A stretch of 64,000 nucleotides of DNA from Streptomyces calvus (GCF_006782915.1 NZ_VCNP01000042.1:122803-186802); one strand, 5' to 3'. Positions 1 through 8,363 are shown, numbered from the stretch's first letter. A program made the numbers and translations. Notes: generated by a model from the sequence alone, not told the origin.

Positions 1-76
1 TTGCAATGCAGAGGCGAGCCCAGAACGTTCATCGACGATGCTAGCACAGCGCACTCGGAAGGGTGCTGGGGGAACC

Positions 77-742
77 ATGACCAACCGCCTGCCCGTGTGG
101 ATGCTGCGCGATCTGTCCCTGCCGCGACTGAGACGGTACATCCGGGCTGCGCACGGCGATGCTCAGGCTGCGGAGCGTCTCTACTGGTGGAACGTCGAGG
201 TGTCTGCTGCCCTGTTCGGCTCCCTGCATTGCCTCGAGCTCGCCCTGCGCAACGCACTGCACAATGCACTCGCGCGGTATCACGGCAGGCCGGACTGGTG
301 GGCGGTGGCGCCGTTGAACGAACGTGGACACAAGCTCGTGGATGACGCTCGTCGCTCCTGCGGCCGACGCCTGAGGAGAATTACGCCGGACGACGTGGTG
401 GCGGAGCTGTCCTTCGGTTTCTGGGTCTCTCTGCTCAGTCACGGCTCAGGTTACGACCGGCACTTCTGGGTCCCCGTCCTGCATTCGGCGTTCCCGTATT
501 ACCGGGGGCGGCGTGACCGCCTGTATCGCGAGCTGAGCTCGCTGGTTCTGTTGCGTAACCGGGTCATGCACCACGAGCCGGTACATCATCGGCACCTTTC
601 CGCCGACCATGACACCATCTGCCGGGTGCTCGGGTACCTGAGTCCTGAGCTGGCCAAGGAGTCCCAGATGATGGACCGGTTCCCGGAGGTGCTCGCCAGC
701 CGGGCGGATGTCCTGGGCGGCGCCCGGCCGCCGCGTTTCTGA
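77..742 (+). CDS. Abi-like HEPN-domain protein
   Basis: The 221-residue product resembles the Abi-like (abortive infection) family. It has the family's N-terminal 'LELALRN' helix (about residues 53-59) and a C-terminal 'LLRNRVMHHEP' segment (158-168). The latter gives an R-N-x3-H arrangement (R160, N161, H165), the catalytic signature of HEPN ribonucleases. No signal peptide or membrane segment is present. I chose the ATG at 77 because a GGGGGA lies just upstream; an in-frame ATG at 38 has no ribosome site. The gene ends 15 nt before the methylase start, so the three genes to 3080 look like one operon. A role in phage defence or RNA cleavage is inferred from family and context. Confidence 0.72.
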   Translation: MTNRLPVWMLRDLSLPRLRRYIRAAHGDAQAAERLYWWNVEVSAALFGSLHCLELALRNALHNALARYHGRPDWWAVAPLNERGHKLVDDARRSCGRRLRRITPDDVVAELSFGFWVSLLSHGSGYDRHFWVPVLHSAFPYYRGRRDRLYRELSSLVLLRNRVMHHEPVHHRHLSADHDTICRVLGYLSPELAKESQMMDRFPEVLASRADVLGGARPPRF

Positions 743-756
743 TGGAGGGAAGCGCC

Positions 757-2430
757 GTGACGGAGTTCGACGCAGGGCGGTCCGGCATGGGTGCTGAAGC
801 AGAGTTCGCCGATGTGCTCGTGACCCGGTCCGACATCGCCCGACTCGCGGGAGTCAAGCGTCCGGCCGTCAGCAACTGGGAGCGCCGGCACGTGGACTTT
901 CCACGGCCCGTGACCGTCGGCGCCGGAAGCGGCGAGGTGGCGGGGGCTGAGGTCGAACGGTTTCGTGCCGACGAGGTCTTCTCCTGGCTCGCCGGTCGCG
1001 CCGTTGCCTTGAACTCCCTACGTCCGGGGGAACCCTCGGGTACCACGTACGGAGACCGGTTCCGTGCCGGCCTGACCGGAGGCACGGCTGGAGGGCTGTT
1101 CCGGGCGGTGCAGCGACTTGCAGGGCCGGAGGCGGATCGGTTGCGGAACTCGATGCCTATGGACCGCTATCTCCTGTGGCTGCTGTACCTCGTCCACATC
1201 AGGGTCGTGGAACCGGATGGCGGACTGGGCGAGGCCGTGGACGACTGGAGCGGCCTCGTACGCCGCTACGACCCTCCGGAGAAGACTGTTCCGCGTGCTC
1301 TGCTCGCCGAGCTCTCAGGCCCGCTCGGGCGTATCTCCGCAGGGTCCGAACAGGAGGGCCGGGCAGCCTTCGAGGACGTACTGGTGCGGTGGCGGGCCGC
1401 GTACGCACGCGAGGGCGGCGCGTTCTTCACCCCGCCCTCCGTGAGTCGCGTCATGGCCCGAGCGCTGGCCGCCGTACTGCCCGGAGCCACGCGTGTACAC
1501 GATCCGTACAGCCGCACCGGAGAACTGCTCGTGGCGTACTTGGACGCGGTCGCCGAGCGGAAGGGTGACGCGCCAACCCGGGTCGGAGGTCGGGTGCCCG
1601 ACGCTCTGGAACGGCATGTGGCCGAAATGAACATGCGGGTGCATCACGGGCGGACCCTGCGGCTCGATGAAGGATCGTTCACCCCGGCACTCTCCCCCTT
1701 CGCCGACCCTCCCGGTGCCTTCGACGTAATTCTGACCAACCCGCCCTTCGGCCGGCGCGTGGAGGACGTGGCGCCTCCTCCGTACTGGGTTCACGGCCCC
1801 GCACGTCGGACTGAGTTCGACTGGCTGCAGTACGCCGTCTCGCGGCTTGCTCCCGGAGGTCGGGCTGCCGTGCTGATGCCGGCTGGGGCCTCTTTCAACG
1901 CAGGTGCTGCCGAGAAGGTGCGGGCGGGGCTGATCGATGCCGGGGCTGTGGAGTGTGTGGTCGGGCTTCCCGCCGGGCTCTTCGCGCTGTCCAGCGTGAA
2001 GACGCAGATCTGGTTCCTCCGGGCACCGGGCGTCGAGAAGGAGACGGATGATCCCGAGGTGTTGTTCGTGGCAGGCGAAGGGCTGGGACGACGGCTCTCC
2101 CGTACCCAGTGGGCCCTGTCCGACGGCGACATTGTGCGGCTGGTGGGGGAGTACGTGTCCTGGAACGCGGCCAGGGCAACCGGACACCGTTTCTCCGGCA
2201 CGCCCGGACTGAGTCGGTCGGTGCCGGTGTCGGACATTGGCCGGGGCCACGGTCTGGATCCCCATGTGTACGTCCGGCCGCCCGGCTCGCCTTCGGTTGC
2301 TCGTACGGCCGGTCCCACAGAAACCAGGAACCGGCTGGCAGGACTGGCCGACGAGATCGCAACCTTGCACGCGCGGGCGGAAGCGGCCGACGCCGAAGCG
2401 GGCAGGTGGCTGAGGAGGTACGGCCTGTGA
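757..2430 (+). CDS. HTH-fused N6-adenine DNA methyltransferase (HsdM-like)
   Basis: Predicted 557-residue SAM-dependent adenine methylase of the N6_Mtase family, related to type I HsdM. A helix-turn-helix lies near the N-terminus (about residues 22-50, 'DIARLAGVKRPAVSNWE'). The SAM-binding region includes 'HDPYSRTGELL' (about 248-258), and the catalytic NPPF motif is at about 325 ('ILTNPPFGRR'). The GTG at 757 is preferred because GGAGG sits 8 nt upstream; an ATG at 742, overlapping the previous stop, is the alternative. The stop overlaps the start of the HsdS-like gene by 4 nt, indicating translational coupling. The N-terminal HTH is unusual for a plain HsdM and resembles stand-alone or regulatory methylases. 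Confidence 0.8.
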   Translation: MTEFDAGRSGMGAEAEFADVLVTRSDIARLAGVKRPAVSNWERRHVDFPRPVTVGAGSGEVAGAEVERFRADEVFSWLAGRAVALNSLRPGEPSGTTYGDRFRAGLTGGTAGGLFRAVQRLAGPEADRLRNSMPMDRYLLWLLYLVHIRVVEPDGGLGEAVDDWSGLVRRYDPPEKTVPRALLAELSGPLGRISAGSEQEGRAAFEDVLVRWRAAYAREGGAFFTPPSVSRVMARALAAVLPGATRVHDPYSRTGELLVAYLDAVAERKGDAPTRVGGRVPDALERHVAEMNMRVHHGRTLRLDEGSFTPALSPFADPPGAFDVILTNPPFGRRVEDVAPPPYWVHGPARRTEFDWLQYAVSRLAPGGRAAVLMPAGASFNAGAAEKVRAGLIDAGAVECVVGLPAGLFALSSVKTQIWFLRAPGVEKETDDPEVLFVAGEGLGRRLSRTQWALSDGDIVRLVGEYVSWNAARATGHRFSGTPGLSRSVPVSDIGRGHGLDPHVYVRPPGSPSVARTAGPTETRNRLAGLADEIATLHARAEAADAEAGRWLRRYGL

Positions 2431-3080
2431 CGACGACCGACGAATTCGTGCCGCCGACAGGCTGGTCGTGCAACCCCCTGCGGGAACTGTGTGCGTCCAT
2501 CCAGGCAGGGCCGGTCCGACGAGCCGAGGACCAGGGACGTACCTGGGCCGACGGAGGGGCCCCACTCGTGCTGCCCCGCGACCTCCAGGGGCAGCGGATT
2601 CTCACCGAGGAAGCCACAGCCGTCCCCGCAATCTCCCCGGATCGGGCGCGGACGCTGGTGAAGTACGAATTGGCTGAAGGAGACATCCTCCTCACTCGTA
2701 CCGGCACCGTGGGGCGCTGTGCGCTGGTCACCGGAGAGCACGCGGGCTGGCTGTTCCACCCCAACCTGGTCCGGCTCAGGCTGCCCGAGGCGCGGCGGGT
2801 GTCGGCCACGTATCTCATCGCCTATCTGAGCGCGACAACCGCACAGGACTGGGTCACGGCTCGCACGGCGGGCTCGGTCATCCCGTCGCTCAGTCTCCGC
2901 ACACTGGGCGAGCTGCCCGTGCTCGTGCCGCCGACTGAGGAGCAAAAGAGCATCGGCGCCACCCTGGCCGCCCTCGACGCCAAGATCCAGGCACATACCG
3001 AGATCGCCCGCGTGACCCGCGACTACCGCAGCTTGCTCGCCGACGCCTTGATGACAGGCGTTCTACCGACCGAGCCGTGA
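2427..3080 (+). CDS. Half-length type I specificity (HsdS-like) protein
   Basis: The 217-residue protein matches the target-recognition and coiled-coil parts of HsdS subunits. 'GDILLTRTGTVGRCAL' is the usual TRD core (about residues 88-103). The C-terminal 'PPTEEQKSIGATLAALD' followed by a helix is the conserved spacer arm. A normal HsdS has two TRDs in about 400 residues; this has one, so it would need to dimerise or act as a half-site reader. The start is the GTG at 2427, overlapping the methylase stop (GTGA), with GAGGAGG 9 nt upstream. No HsdR-like helicase-nuclease lies downstream, so methylation without restriction, or coupling to the upstream HEPN protein, is inferred. Confidence 0.75.
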   Translation: MTTTDEFVPPTGWSCNPLRELCASIQAGPVRRAEDQGRTWADGGAPLVLPRDLQGQRILTEEATAVPAISPDRARTLVKYELAEGDILLTRTGTVGRCALVTGEHAGWLFHPNLVRLRLPEARRVSATYLIAYLSATTAQDWVTARTAGSVIPSLSLRTLGELPVLVPPTEEQKSIGATLAALDAKIQAHTEIARVTRDYRSLLADALMTGVLPTEP

Positions 3081-3097
3081 ACCGGTCCGCACCGCCT

Positions 3098-3103
3098 TAG
3101 ACT
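3098..3103 (+). promoter_or_regulatory. Leaderless -10 element of nur
   Basis: TAGACT ends 6 nt before the GTG at 3110, the usual spacing for a Streptomyces leaderless transcript. The -35 region is poor. Confidence 0.5.
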
Positions 3104-3109
3104 CGTGGT

Positions 3110-3547
3110 GTGGTGAGCACCGACTGGAAGAGCGACCTCAGGCAGCGCGGCTACCGGCTGACCCCGCAGCGGCAGCTGGTGCTCGAAGCCGTCGACACCC
3201 TGGAACACGCGACCCCCGACGACATCCTCGGCGAAGTGAGGAAGACGGCGTCGGGGGTCAACATTTCCACCGTGTACCGCACGCTGGAGCTCCTGGAGGA
3301 GCTCGGGCTCGTCTCGCACGCCCATCTCGGGCACGGCGCACCGACGTACCACCTCGCGGACCGGCACCACCACATCCACCTGGTCTGCCGGGACTGCACG
3401 AACGTGATCGAGGCCGACCTGTCGGTGGCCGCCGAGTTCACCGCCAAGCTGCGCAAGCAGTTCGGCTTCGACACCGACATGAAGCACTTCGCGATCTTCG
3501 GCCGGTGCGAGGACTGTTCCCTGAAGGCTTCAACTACCGAGTCGTAG
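3110..3547 (+). CDS. nur: Fur-family nickel regulator Nur
   Basis: Nickel-dependent transcription factor of the Fur family. In S. coelicolor it represses nickel uptake and sodF and so controls the choice of superoxide dismutase. The 145-residue length and near-complete identity to my memory of that protein support the name. Visible features are the winged helix with 'RLTPQRQLVLEAV' (about 16-28), the 'NISTVYRTLELLEELGLV' recognition region, and the His-rich metal loop 'YHLADRHHHIHLVC' (about 84-97). The C-terminal 'GRCEDCS' adds a CxxC. The first of two consecutive GTG codons is taken as start, because it lies 6 nt after TAGACT (leaderless). It is followed immediately by ygfZ, whose -10 overlaps the nur stop codon. 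Confidence 0.88.
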   Translation: MVSTDWKSDLRQRGYRLTPQRQLVLEAVDTLEHATPDDILGEVRKTASGVNISTVYRTLELLEELGLVSHAHLGHGAPTYHLADRHHHIHLVCRDCTNVIEADLSVAAEFTAKLRKQFGFDTDMKHFAIFGRCEDCSLKASTTES

Positions 3548-3550
3548 GCT
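3545..3550 (+). promoter_or_regulatory. Leaderless -10 element of ygfZ overlapping the nur stop
   Basis: TAGGCT begins with the nur TAG stop codon and ends 6 nt before the ygfZ ATG at 3557. One sequence serves as both stop codon and promoter. Confidence 0.5.
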
Positions 3551-3556
3551 GGTGGT

Positions 3557-4546
3557 ATGAAGAGCCCTCTGCTGACCCTGCCCGGCGCCGTCCCCGCCGA
3601 GGGCGTGGACGAAGGCGTGGCCGCCCACTACGGCGACCTGTTCCGCGAGCAGCGCGCCCTCGCCGACGGCACCGGTTTCGTCGACCTGTCCCACCGCGGG
3701 GTGGTCACCGTCTCCGGTCCCGAGCGGCTCGGCTGGCTGCACCTGCTGCTCACCCAGCACGTCAGCGAGCTGCCGCCGCACCAGGCCACCGAAGCGCTGA
3801 TCCTCTCCGCCAACGGCCACATCGAGCACGCGCTCTACCTGGTGGACGACGGGGAGACGGTCTGGGCGCACGTCGAGCCCGGCACGCAGCAGGCGCTGAT
3901 CGCCTACCTGGAGTCGATGAAGTTCTTCTACCGGGTCGAGGTCGCCGACCGCACCGCCGACACCGCGGTGGTGCACCTGCCGGCCGGTTCGATCGCGGAG
4001 GTCCCGGAGGGCGTCGTCGTGCGCGAGACGCCGTACGGACGTGATCTGTTCCTGCCGCGCGCGGAGCTGGAGTCGTACGCCGGGACGGTGGGACCGCCGG
4101 CCGGGATCCTCGCGCTGGAGGCGCTGCGCGTCGAGCAGCACCGGCCCCGGCTCGGCTTCGAGACCGACCACCGCACCATCCCGCACGAGCTGGGCTGGAT
4201 CGGCGGCGCGGTGCACCTGCAGAAGGGCTGCTACCGCGGCCAGGAGACGGTCGCCCGGGTGCAGAACCTGGGCAAGCCGCCGCGCCGGCTGGTCTTCCTG
4301 CACCTGGACGGCAGCGAGGTCCACCTGCCCGTGCGGGGCACCGAGGTCCGGCTCGTGGGCGGGGACGCCTCCGGTTCGGGCGAGGCGGGCCCGGAAGGGC
4401 GGAAGGTCGGCTTCGTGACGACGTCCGCGCGCCACTTCGAGCTGGGTCCGGTGGCACTGGCGCTGGTGAAGCGGAACGTGCCGGTGGACGCGCGGCTGGT
4501 CGCCGGGGAGACCGCGGCGGCGCAGGAGACCGTCGTCGAGCCCTGA
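3557..4546 (+). CDS. ygfZ: Folate-binding YgfZ/GcvT-like protein
   Basis: The 329-residue protein belongs to the YgfZ family, tetrahydrofolate-binding relatives of the glycine-cleavage T protein that assist Fe-S cluster proteins. The diagnostic K-G-C-Y-x-G-Q-E motif ('QKGCYRGQETVARV') lies at about 222-235, with the conserved Cys. The fold starts with 'GFVDLSHRGVVTVSG', as in GcvT. It begins 9 nt after the nur stop and converges with dtd, leaving 6 nt between the two stop codons. The ATG is fixed by the leaderless -10. Cytoplasmic; no odd features. Confidence 0.85.
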   Translation: MKSPLLTLPGAVPAEGVDEGVAAHYGDLFREQRALADGTGFVDLSHRGVVTVSGPERLGWLHLLLTQHVSELPPHQATEALILSANGHIEHALYLVDDGETVWAHVEPGTQQALIAYLESMKFFYRVEVADRTADTAVVHLPAGSIAEVPEGVVVRETPYGRDLFLPRAELESYAGTVGPPAGILALEALRVEQHRPRLGFETDHRTIPHELGWIGGAVHLQKGCYRGQETVARVQNLGKPPRRLVFLHLDGSEVHLPVRGTEVRLVGGDASGSGEAGPEGRKVGFVTTSARHFELGPVALALVKRNVPVDARLVAGETAAAQETVVEP

Positions 4547-4552
4547 GCCGGC

Positions 4553-4978
4553 TCAGATCTCCAGCAGCACGGTGAACGGGCCGTCGTTGGTCAGCGACAC
4601 CCGCATCGCCGCTCCGAAGCGGCCCGTCGCCACCGTCGCGCCCAGGGCGCGCAGCTGCGCCACGACCTCGTCGACCAGCGGTTCGGCGAGGTCGCCGGGG
4701 GCGGCGGCGTTCCAGGTGGGGCGGCGGCCCTTGCGGGCGTCGCCGTAAAGGGTGAACTGGCTGATCACCAGCAGCGGCGCGCCGATGTCGCTGCACGACT
4801 TCTCGTCGTGCAGCATCCGGATCGACCAGAGCTTGCGGGCGAGCTGGGCCGCCTTCTCCGTGGTGTCCTCGTGCGTGACCCCGACGAGGACGCACAGTCC
4901 CTCGCCCTCGATCGCGCCCACCGTCTCGCCGTCCACGACGACGCTCGCGCCGTCGACCCTCTGCACCACCGCACGCAT
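4553..4978 (-). CDS. dtd: D-aminoacyl-tRNA deacylase Dtd
   Basis: The 141-residue enzyme hydrolyses D-aminoacyl-tRNA (and mischarged Gly-tRNA-Ala), a translation quality-control step. It carries both family signatures: 'SQFTLYG' (about 78-84) and the C-terminal 'NDGPFTVLLEI', equivalent to the NxGP(V/F)T cis-Pro motif. The start is the ATG giving MRAVVQRV, the canonical N-terminus; a longer reading frame to 5005 adds nine residues unlike the family. A CATGAT 6 nt upstream could be a leaderless -10, but it departs from TANNNT. Confidence 0.9.
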   Translation of the reverse strand: MRAVVQRVDGASVVVDGETVGAIEGEGLCVLVGVTHEDTTEKAAQLARKLWSIRMLHDEKSCSDIGAPLLVISQFTLYGDARKGRRPTWNAAAPGDLAEPLVDEVVAQLRALGATVATGRFGAAMRVSLTNDGPFTVLLEI

Positions 4979-5155
4979 ACGGCCATCATGCCGGTCGGCG
5001 AACAATCGCCCGACGGCGGCCCACGCCGTCCCCCGGTCGGGCTATTTTTACTCCTTAGCGCCCATCTGGGGCGGATCGGGGACACTCGCTCACAATGTGG
5101 CCGCTTGGGGTGGCACGATGCTGGCACACGCCGGTCGAGGGGACGGTTGAGGCAC

Positions 5156-5788
5156 ATGAGCACAGCGGGAATGGGGCAGCCGCCTGCGGCTGTCCGGTTG
5201 ACCCAGGCGGGGATCGGGGAGCGCGAGTTCCACCGCCCGCCCACGCAGCGCACGGACAGCCCGGTGCTGCCCGAGGACGGTCCGGCGTCCGATCTGACCG
5301 TGCTCAGCCTGCCCGAACTGCGTGCGGTGCGGCGTGACGCGCAGCGCGACGAGGCCGACCTCAGCTACGTGCGGCGGCTGCTCCAGGGGCGGATCGACAT
5401 CCTGCGGGCGGAGCTGGCCCGCCGGGTCCCGTCGGCCACGCCCTCGGCGGTCGCGGCCCAGGACGCCTCCGTGGTGCAGCGGCTGCCGGAGATCCTGCGG
5501 GACGGCCCGGCCCGGCACCGTTCCTCGGCCCGCCATGTGACGCTGGGGACGCCGCGGAGCGAGGAGTACCGGCGGCTGGCGGCCGAGATGCTCGGCGAGG
5601 GGGAGCTGTCCGACCTGGCGGCGCGCACGGACGGTGAGCTGAACACCGCGATGGGGCGGCTCGTGCGCTACGAGCAGCAGGTGTCCCGGCGGCGGCAGCG
5701 GCTGCAGCGCACGGCCGACGAGTGCAGCGCGGAGATCGCGCGCCGCTACCGGGACGGGGAGGCGCAGGTCGACGACCTGCTCGGCTGA
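5156..5788 (+). CDS. rsiG: Anti-sigma factor RsiG (c-di-GMP-dependent partner of WhiG)
   Basis: RsiG binds the sporulation sigma factor WhiG when loaded with cyclic di-GMP, holding back late development. The 210-residue product shows the c-di-GMP signature E-x3-S-x2-R-x3-Q-x3-D exactly: E66, S70, R73, Q77, D81. The second helix, at the matching place, reads E161-x3-A-x2-R-x3-Y-x3-V, so only E and R are kept. Predicted structure is two long antiparallel helices joined by a disordered linker (about 92-135). The ATG at 5156 has only a weak GAGG site upstream. The gene stands alone between dtd and the acetyltransferase. The name rests on the motif and my recollection of the family. Confidence 0.82.
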   Translation: MSTAGMGQPPAAVRLTQAGIGEREFHRPPTQRTDSPVLPEDGPASDLTVLSLPELRAVRRDAQRDEADLSYVRRLLQGRIDILRAELARRVPSATPSAVAAQDASVVQRLPEILRDGPARHRSSARHVTLGTPRSEEYRRLAAEMLGEGELSDLAARTDGELNTAMGRLVRYEQQVSRRRQRLQRTADECSAEIARRYRDGEAQVDDLLG

Positions 5789-5845
5789 GTGCCGCGGGAG
5801 CGCGGGCGCGGAAAAACCGCTTCGACACCCGCCGCACGGCCGACC

Positions 5846-5851
5846 TACCGT
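5846..5851 (+). promoter_or_regulatory. Leaderless -10 of the Eis-like gene
   Basis: TACCGT ends 6 nt before the ATG at 5858 and no ribosome-binding site is visible, which supports both a leaderless mRNA and this start. Confidence 0.45.
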
Positions 5852-5857
5852 GAGCCC

Positions 5858-7114
5858 ATGACCTCCCGCGCCGACATCGACGTACGCCCGATCGACGAGA
5901 CCGAGTTCGCCGACTGGCAACGGGCCCTGAACACCGGGTTCCTGAGGGAACCCACGCTCTCCCAGGAGATCCTCGACGCGCGCCGGGCGCAGTTCACGCC
6001 CGGCCGGTCGCTGGGGGCGTTCGACGGCGGGCGGTGCGTGGCGACGTTCCGCTCCTTCGCGCAGGAACTCACCGTCGTCGGCGGCGCGACCGTTGCCGCC
6101 GACGCCGTCTCCAACGTCACCGTCACCGCCACCCACCGCCGCCGCGGCCTGCTGACCCGCATGATGACGCGGGACCTGGCCGCGGCGCGGGAGCGCGGCG
6201 ACGTCGTCGCGACGCTGATCGCCGCCGAGTACCCGATCTACGGGCGGTACGGCTTCGGCCCGGCCACCTCGACCACCGAGTGGACGATCGACGTGCCGCG
6301 GGCCGGTCTCGACCCGCGCTGGGCGGGGCCGGAGGACGGCGGCCGGGTCGACCTGGTGGACGCGGAGGACGTCCGCAAGCTCGGCCCCGACCTGCACGAG
6401 CGGCTGCGGCGGGCGCAGCCGGGCGCGGTCGGCCGGGACGAGCTGTGGTGGAGGATCACCACCGGTGCGGTGCGGTTCCACCCGACGTTCCAGGAGCCGT
6501 ACTACGTGGTGTACCGCTCGGCGGGCGGCGAGGTCGAGGGGATGGCCGCGTACACGGCGGACGACAACTGGGGTGACGGCAAGCAGCCGTTGAACACGGC
6601 GCGGGTCAAGTGGCTGATCGGGGTGACGCCGGCGGCCGAGCGGGCGTTGTGGCGCTACCTGTGCTCGATCGACTGGGTGGTGTGGGTGAAGACGGGCTGG
6701 CGGGCCCCGGACGACCTGCTGCCGCACTTCCTGCCGGACCCGCGCGCCGCCGCCGTCACCACGCACGCGGACTGGCTGTGGGTGCGGATCCTGGACGTCG
6801 TGCGGGCGCTGGAGGCGCGGACGTACCAGGTGGCGGGGTCGCTGGTGCTGGAGGTGGCCGACGCGGGCGGGCCGGCCGGCGGGCGGTACCGGCTGGAGGC
6901 CGCGGCGGACGGTACGGGGTCCTGCGCGCGGACCGCCGAGGACGCCGATCTCGTGCTGGACGTGGCGGACCTGGCGACGCTGTGGCTGGGCGACGAGTCC
7001 GCGGTGCGGCTGGCGGCGCTGGGCCGGGTGCGGGAAGAACGAGCGGGCGCCGCCCGTCAGGCCGACGCCCTGCTGCGTACGTCCAGGCGACCGTGGTGCC
7101 CGGACCTGTTCTGA
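5858..7114 (+). CDS. Eis-like GNAT N-acetyltransferase
   Basis: A 418-residue protein with the size and layout of Eis-type acetyltransferases (tandem GNAT lobes plus a C-terminal sterol-carrier-like domain). The acetyl-CoA loop is 'THRRRGLLTRMMTRDL' (about 91-106), followed by 'EYPIYGRYGFGPAT', the typical beta5 region. The protein ends in '...CPDLF', and the C-terminal carboxylate acts in catalysis in Eis homologues. Substrates are not predictable; relatives acetylate aminoglycosides or lysines. The ATG at 5858 is chosen because of the leaderless -10. It is monocistronic. Confidence 0.78.
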   Translation: MTSRADIDVRPIDETEFADWQRALNTGFLREPTLSQEILDARRAQFTPGRSLGAFDGGRCVATFRSFAQELTVVGGATVAADAVSNVTVTATHRRRGLLTRMMTRDLAAARERGDVVATLIAAEYPIYGRYGFGPATSTTEWTIDVPRAGLDPRWAGPEDGGRVDLVDAEDVRKLGPDLHERLRRAQPGAVGRDELWWRITTGAVRFHPTFQEPYYVVYRSAGGEVEGMAAYTADDNWGDGKQPLNTARVKWLIGVTPAAERALWRYLCSIDWVVWVKTGWRAPDDLLPHFLPDPRAAAVTTHADWLWVRILDVVRALEARTYQVAGSLVLEVADAGGPAGGRYRLEAAADGTGSCARTAEDADLVLDVADLATLWLGDESAVRLAALGRVREERAGAARQADALLRTSRRPWCPDLF

Positions 7115-7353
7115 GCGCTGTCGCTCTCGCGCCCCTGCTGCCTGCCTCCTTCCGCCGACGACGGGTGAGCACTCATCCGTAGCGAGCTGTTCAGTTGTGG
7201 TGGTGCGGGTGGTGCGGCCGGCGGACTCCCGGCTCCCCTCCGGAAGGGAGCCCGGCCGGTGGTCCCAGGGGTGTGCTCCGGCCGGACCGGCGAGAACTTG
7301 CTCCTCTCCCGCCGACCCGGTGGCCAACCCCTCAGAAGATCAAGCAGGTTGGC

Positions 7354-7372
7354 CAAGTTGGTGACCAACTTG
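7354..7372. promoter_or_regulatory. Palindromic operator upstream of devE
   Basis: CAAGTTGG-TGA-CCAACTTG is a perfect 8-bp inverted repeat with a 3-nt spacer, about 85 nt upstream of the devE start. A related CCAACT/AGTTGG palindrome lies in front of devA (8598-8621). Both are probably GntR-family operators for auto- or cross-regulation. Confidence 0.6.
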
Positions 7373-7445
7373 TTCTTAGTTCTCTCCACTTGGAAGAGGC
7401 TTATAACCACCTACCGCGGAACTGCCTGGAGATGGCGGGAAGTTG

Positions 7446-7451
7446 TAGTGT
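7446..7451 (+). promoter_or_regulatory. Leaderless -10 of devE
   Basis: TAGTGT ends 6 nt before GTG 7458. The surrounding bases (GTTGTAG.GT...GGT.GTG) are conserved in front of devA. Confidence 0.55.
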
Positions 7452-7457
7452 GCGGTT

Positions 7458-8363
7458 GTGGACCCGGAACACGCCTCCGTCAATGGGCGGAAGAAGTCAC
7501 AGCGGCCACAGAGAACACATCGCGAGGTGGCCGACGAACTGCGCGCGCGGATCAGGTCCGGAGCGCTGCGGCCGGGCCAGCGCATGCCCACCCAGGCCCA
7601 GCTCGCCGCCGAGTTCGGCGTGGAGCGCCCCGTGGTGCGCCGGGCACTGCGCATCCTGCGGTCCGAGGAGTTGATCACCAACGTCGCCAGGGGCGCACCG
7701 GCGACCGTCGCCGCCGGCCCCGGCATCGCGGCGGGCCCCGCGGCGCCCCCGCAGCCCACCACGGTCGCCCTCGCGCCCCGGATCGCCACCGCCTTCGCGG
7801 CCGAGCACGTCGAGATCGACGCCGTCTGCCTGACCCTCATCTCGCTCAACCTCGCCCTGGGCGAGCCGCTGCGGCAGATCCACGCGGGACGGTTGAAACC
7901 GGCCAAGGTCGACGTGCGGGTGCTGCTGCCCGGCCGGAACATCGACCTGGCCTTCCCGGCGCCGGTCGGCGGGCGCGATGGCGCCGAGGACCCGGTGCAC
8001 GAGCGGTGGCTGGCGATGCGCAACGCCCAGGGCCAGGTGCTGCGCCACAACCTGCTCGCCCTGCGCGCCACCCACGGCATCGACGTGCGGGTCTCCTTCC
8101 GTGCGCTGCCGTTCACGCCGCCGGTGAAGCTGTACCTGCTCAACGGCGTCGAGGCGCTGTTCGCCTACTACACGGTCTCCCGCCGCGAGGCGCGCATCGA
8201 CGAGGAGAACCTGCAGATGTACGACACCCAGGGCGTGCGGTCGATGCTGTTCGACTTCGCGCAGGGGACGGGGCTGCGGGACACGACGTTCGTGGAGCAG
8301 TCGCACCTGTGGTTCAACGCGCTCTGGGAGACGATCAGTTCGGAGCTGGAGCTCACCAGCTGA
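7458..8363 (+). CDS. devE: GntR-family developmental regulator DevE (DevA paralogue)
   Basis: A 301-residue transcription factor. The N-terminal GntR winged helix has 'LRPGQRMPTQAQLAAEFGVERPVVRRALR' chemistry (about 37-65); it is followed by an Ala/Pro linker and a C-terminal domain (about 105-301) that is strongly similar to the devA product downstream ('LRATHGIDVRVSFRALPF' is identical in both). In S. coelicolor the two paralogues flanking a small gene are devE and devA, and this layout matches. The GTG start is set by the leaderless promoter. The domain's ligand is unknown. Its last 11 nt overlap the antisense small membrane gene. Confidence 0.8.
   Translation: MDPEHASVNGRKKSQRPQRTHREVADELRARIRSGALRPGQRMPTQAQLAAEFGVERPVVRRALRILRSEELITNVARGAPATVAAGPGIAAGPAAPPQPTTVALAPRIATAFAAEHVEIDAVCLTLISLNLALGEPLRQIHAGRLKPAKVDVRVLLPGRNIDLAFPAPVGGRDGAEDPVHERWLAMRNAQGQVLRHNLLALRATHGIDVRVSFRALPFTPPVKLYLLNGVEALFAYYTVSRREARIDEENLQMYDTQGVRSMLFDFAQGTGLRDTTFVEQSHLWFNALWETISSELELTS

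Larger units (their letters stand above)
7115..7457. other. Intergenic region: terminator-like hairpin and devE control region
   Basis: 343 nt with no gene. A 7-bp hairpin (7231-7237 with 7246-7252) follows the acetyltransferase and may end its transcript. The right half is AT-richer and holds the devE operator and promoter listed separately. Confidence 0.5.

Noticed and set aside
1315..2565. Long minus-strand open frame opposite the methylase and HsdS-like genes
   Set aside because: It is the antisense shadow of GC-biased coding DNA, with no family resemblance; the plus-strand genes have clear motifs and ribosome sites.
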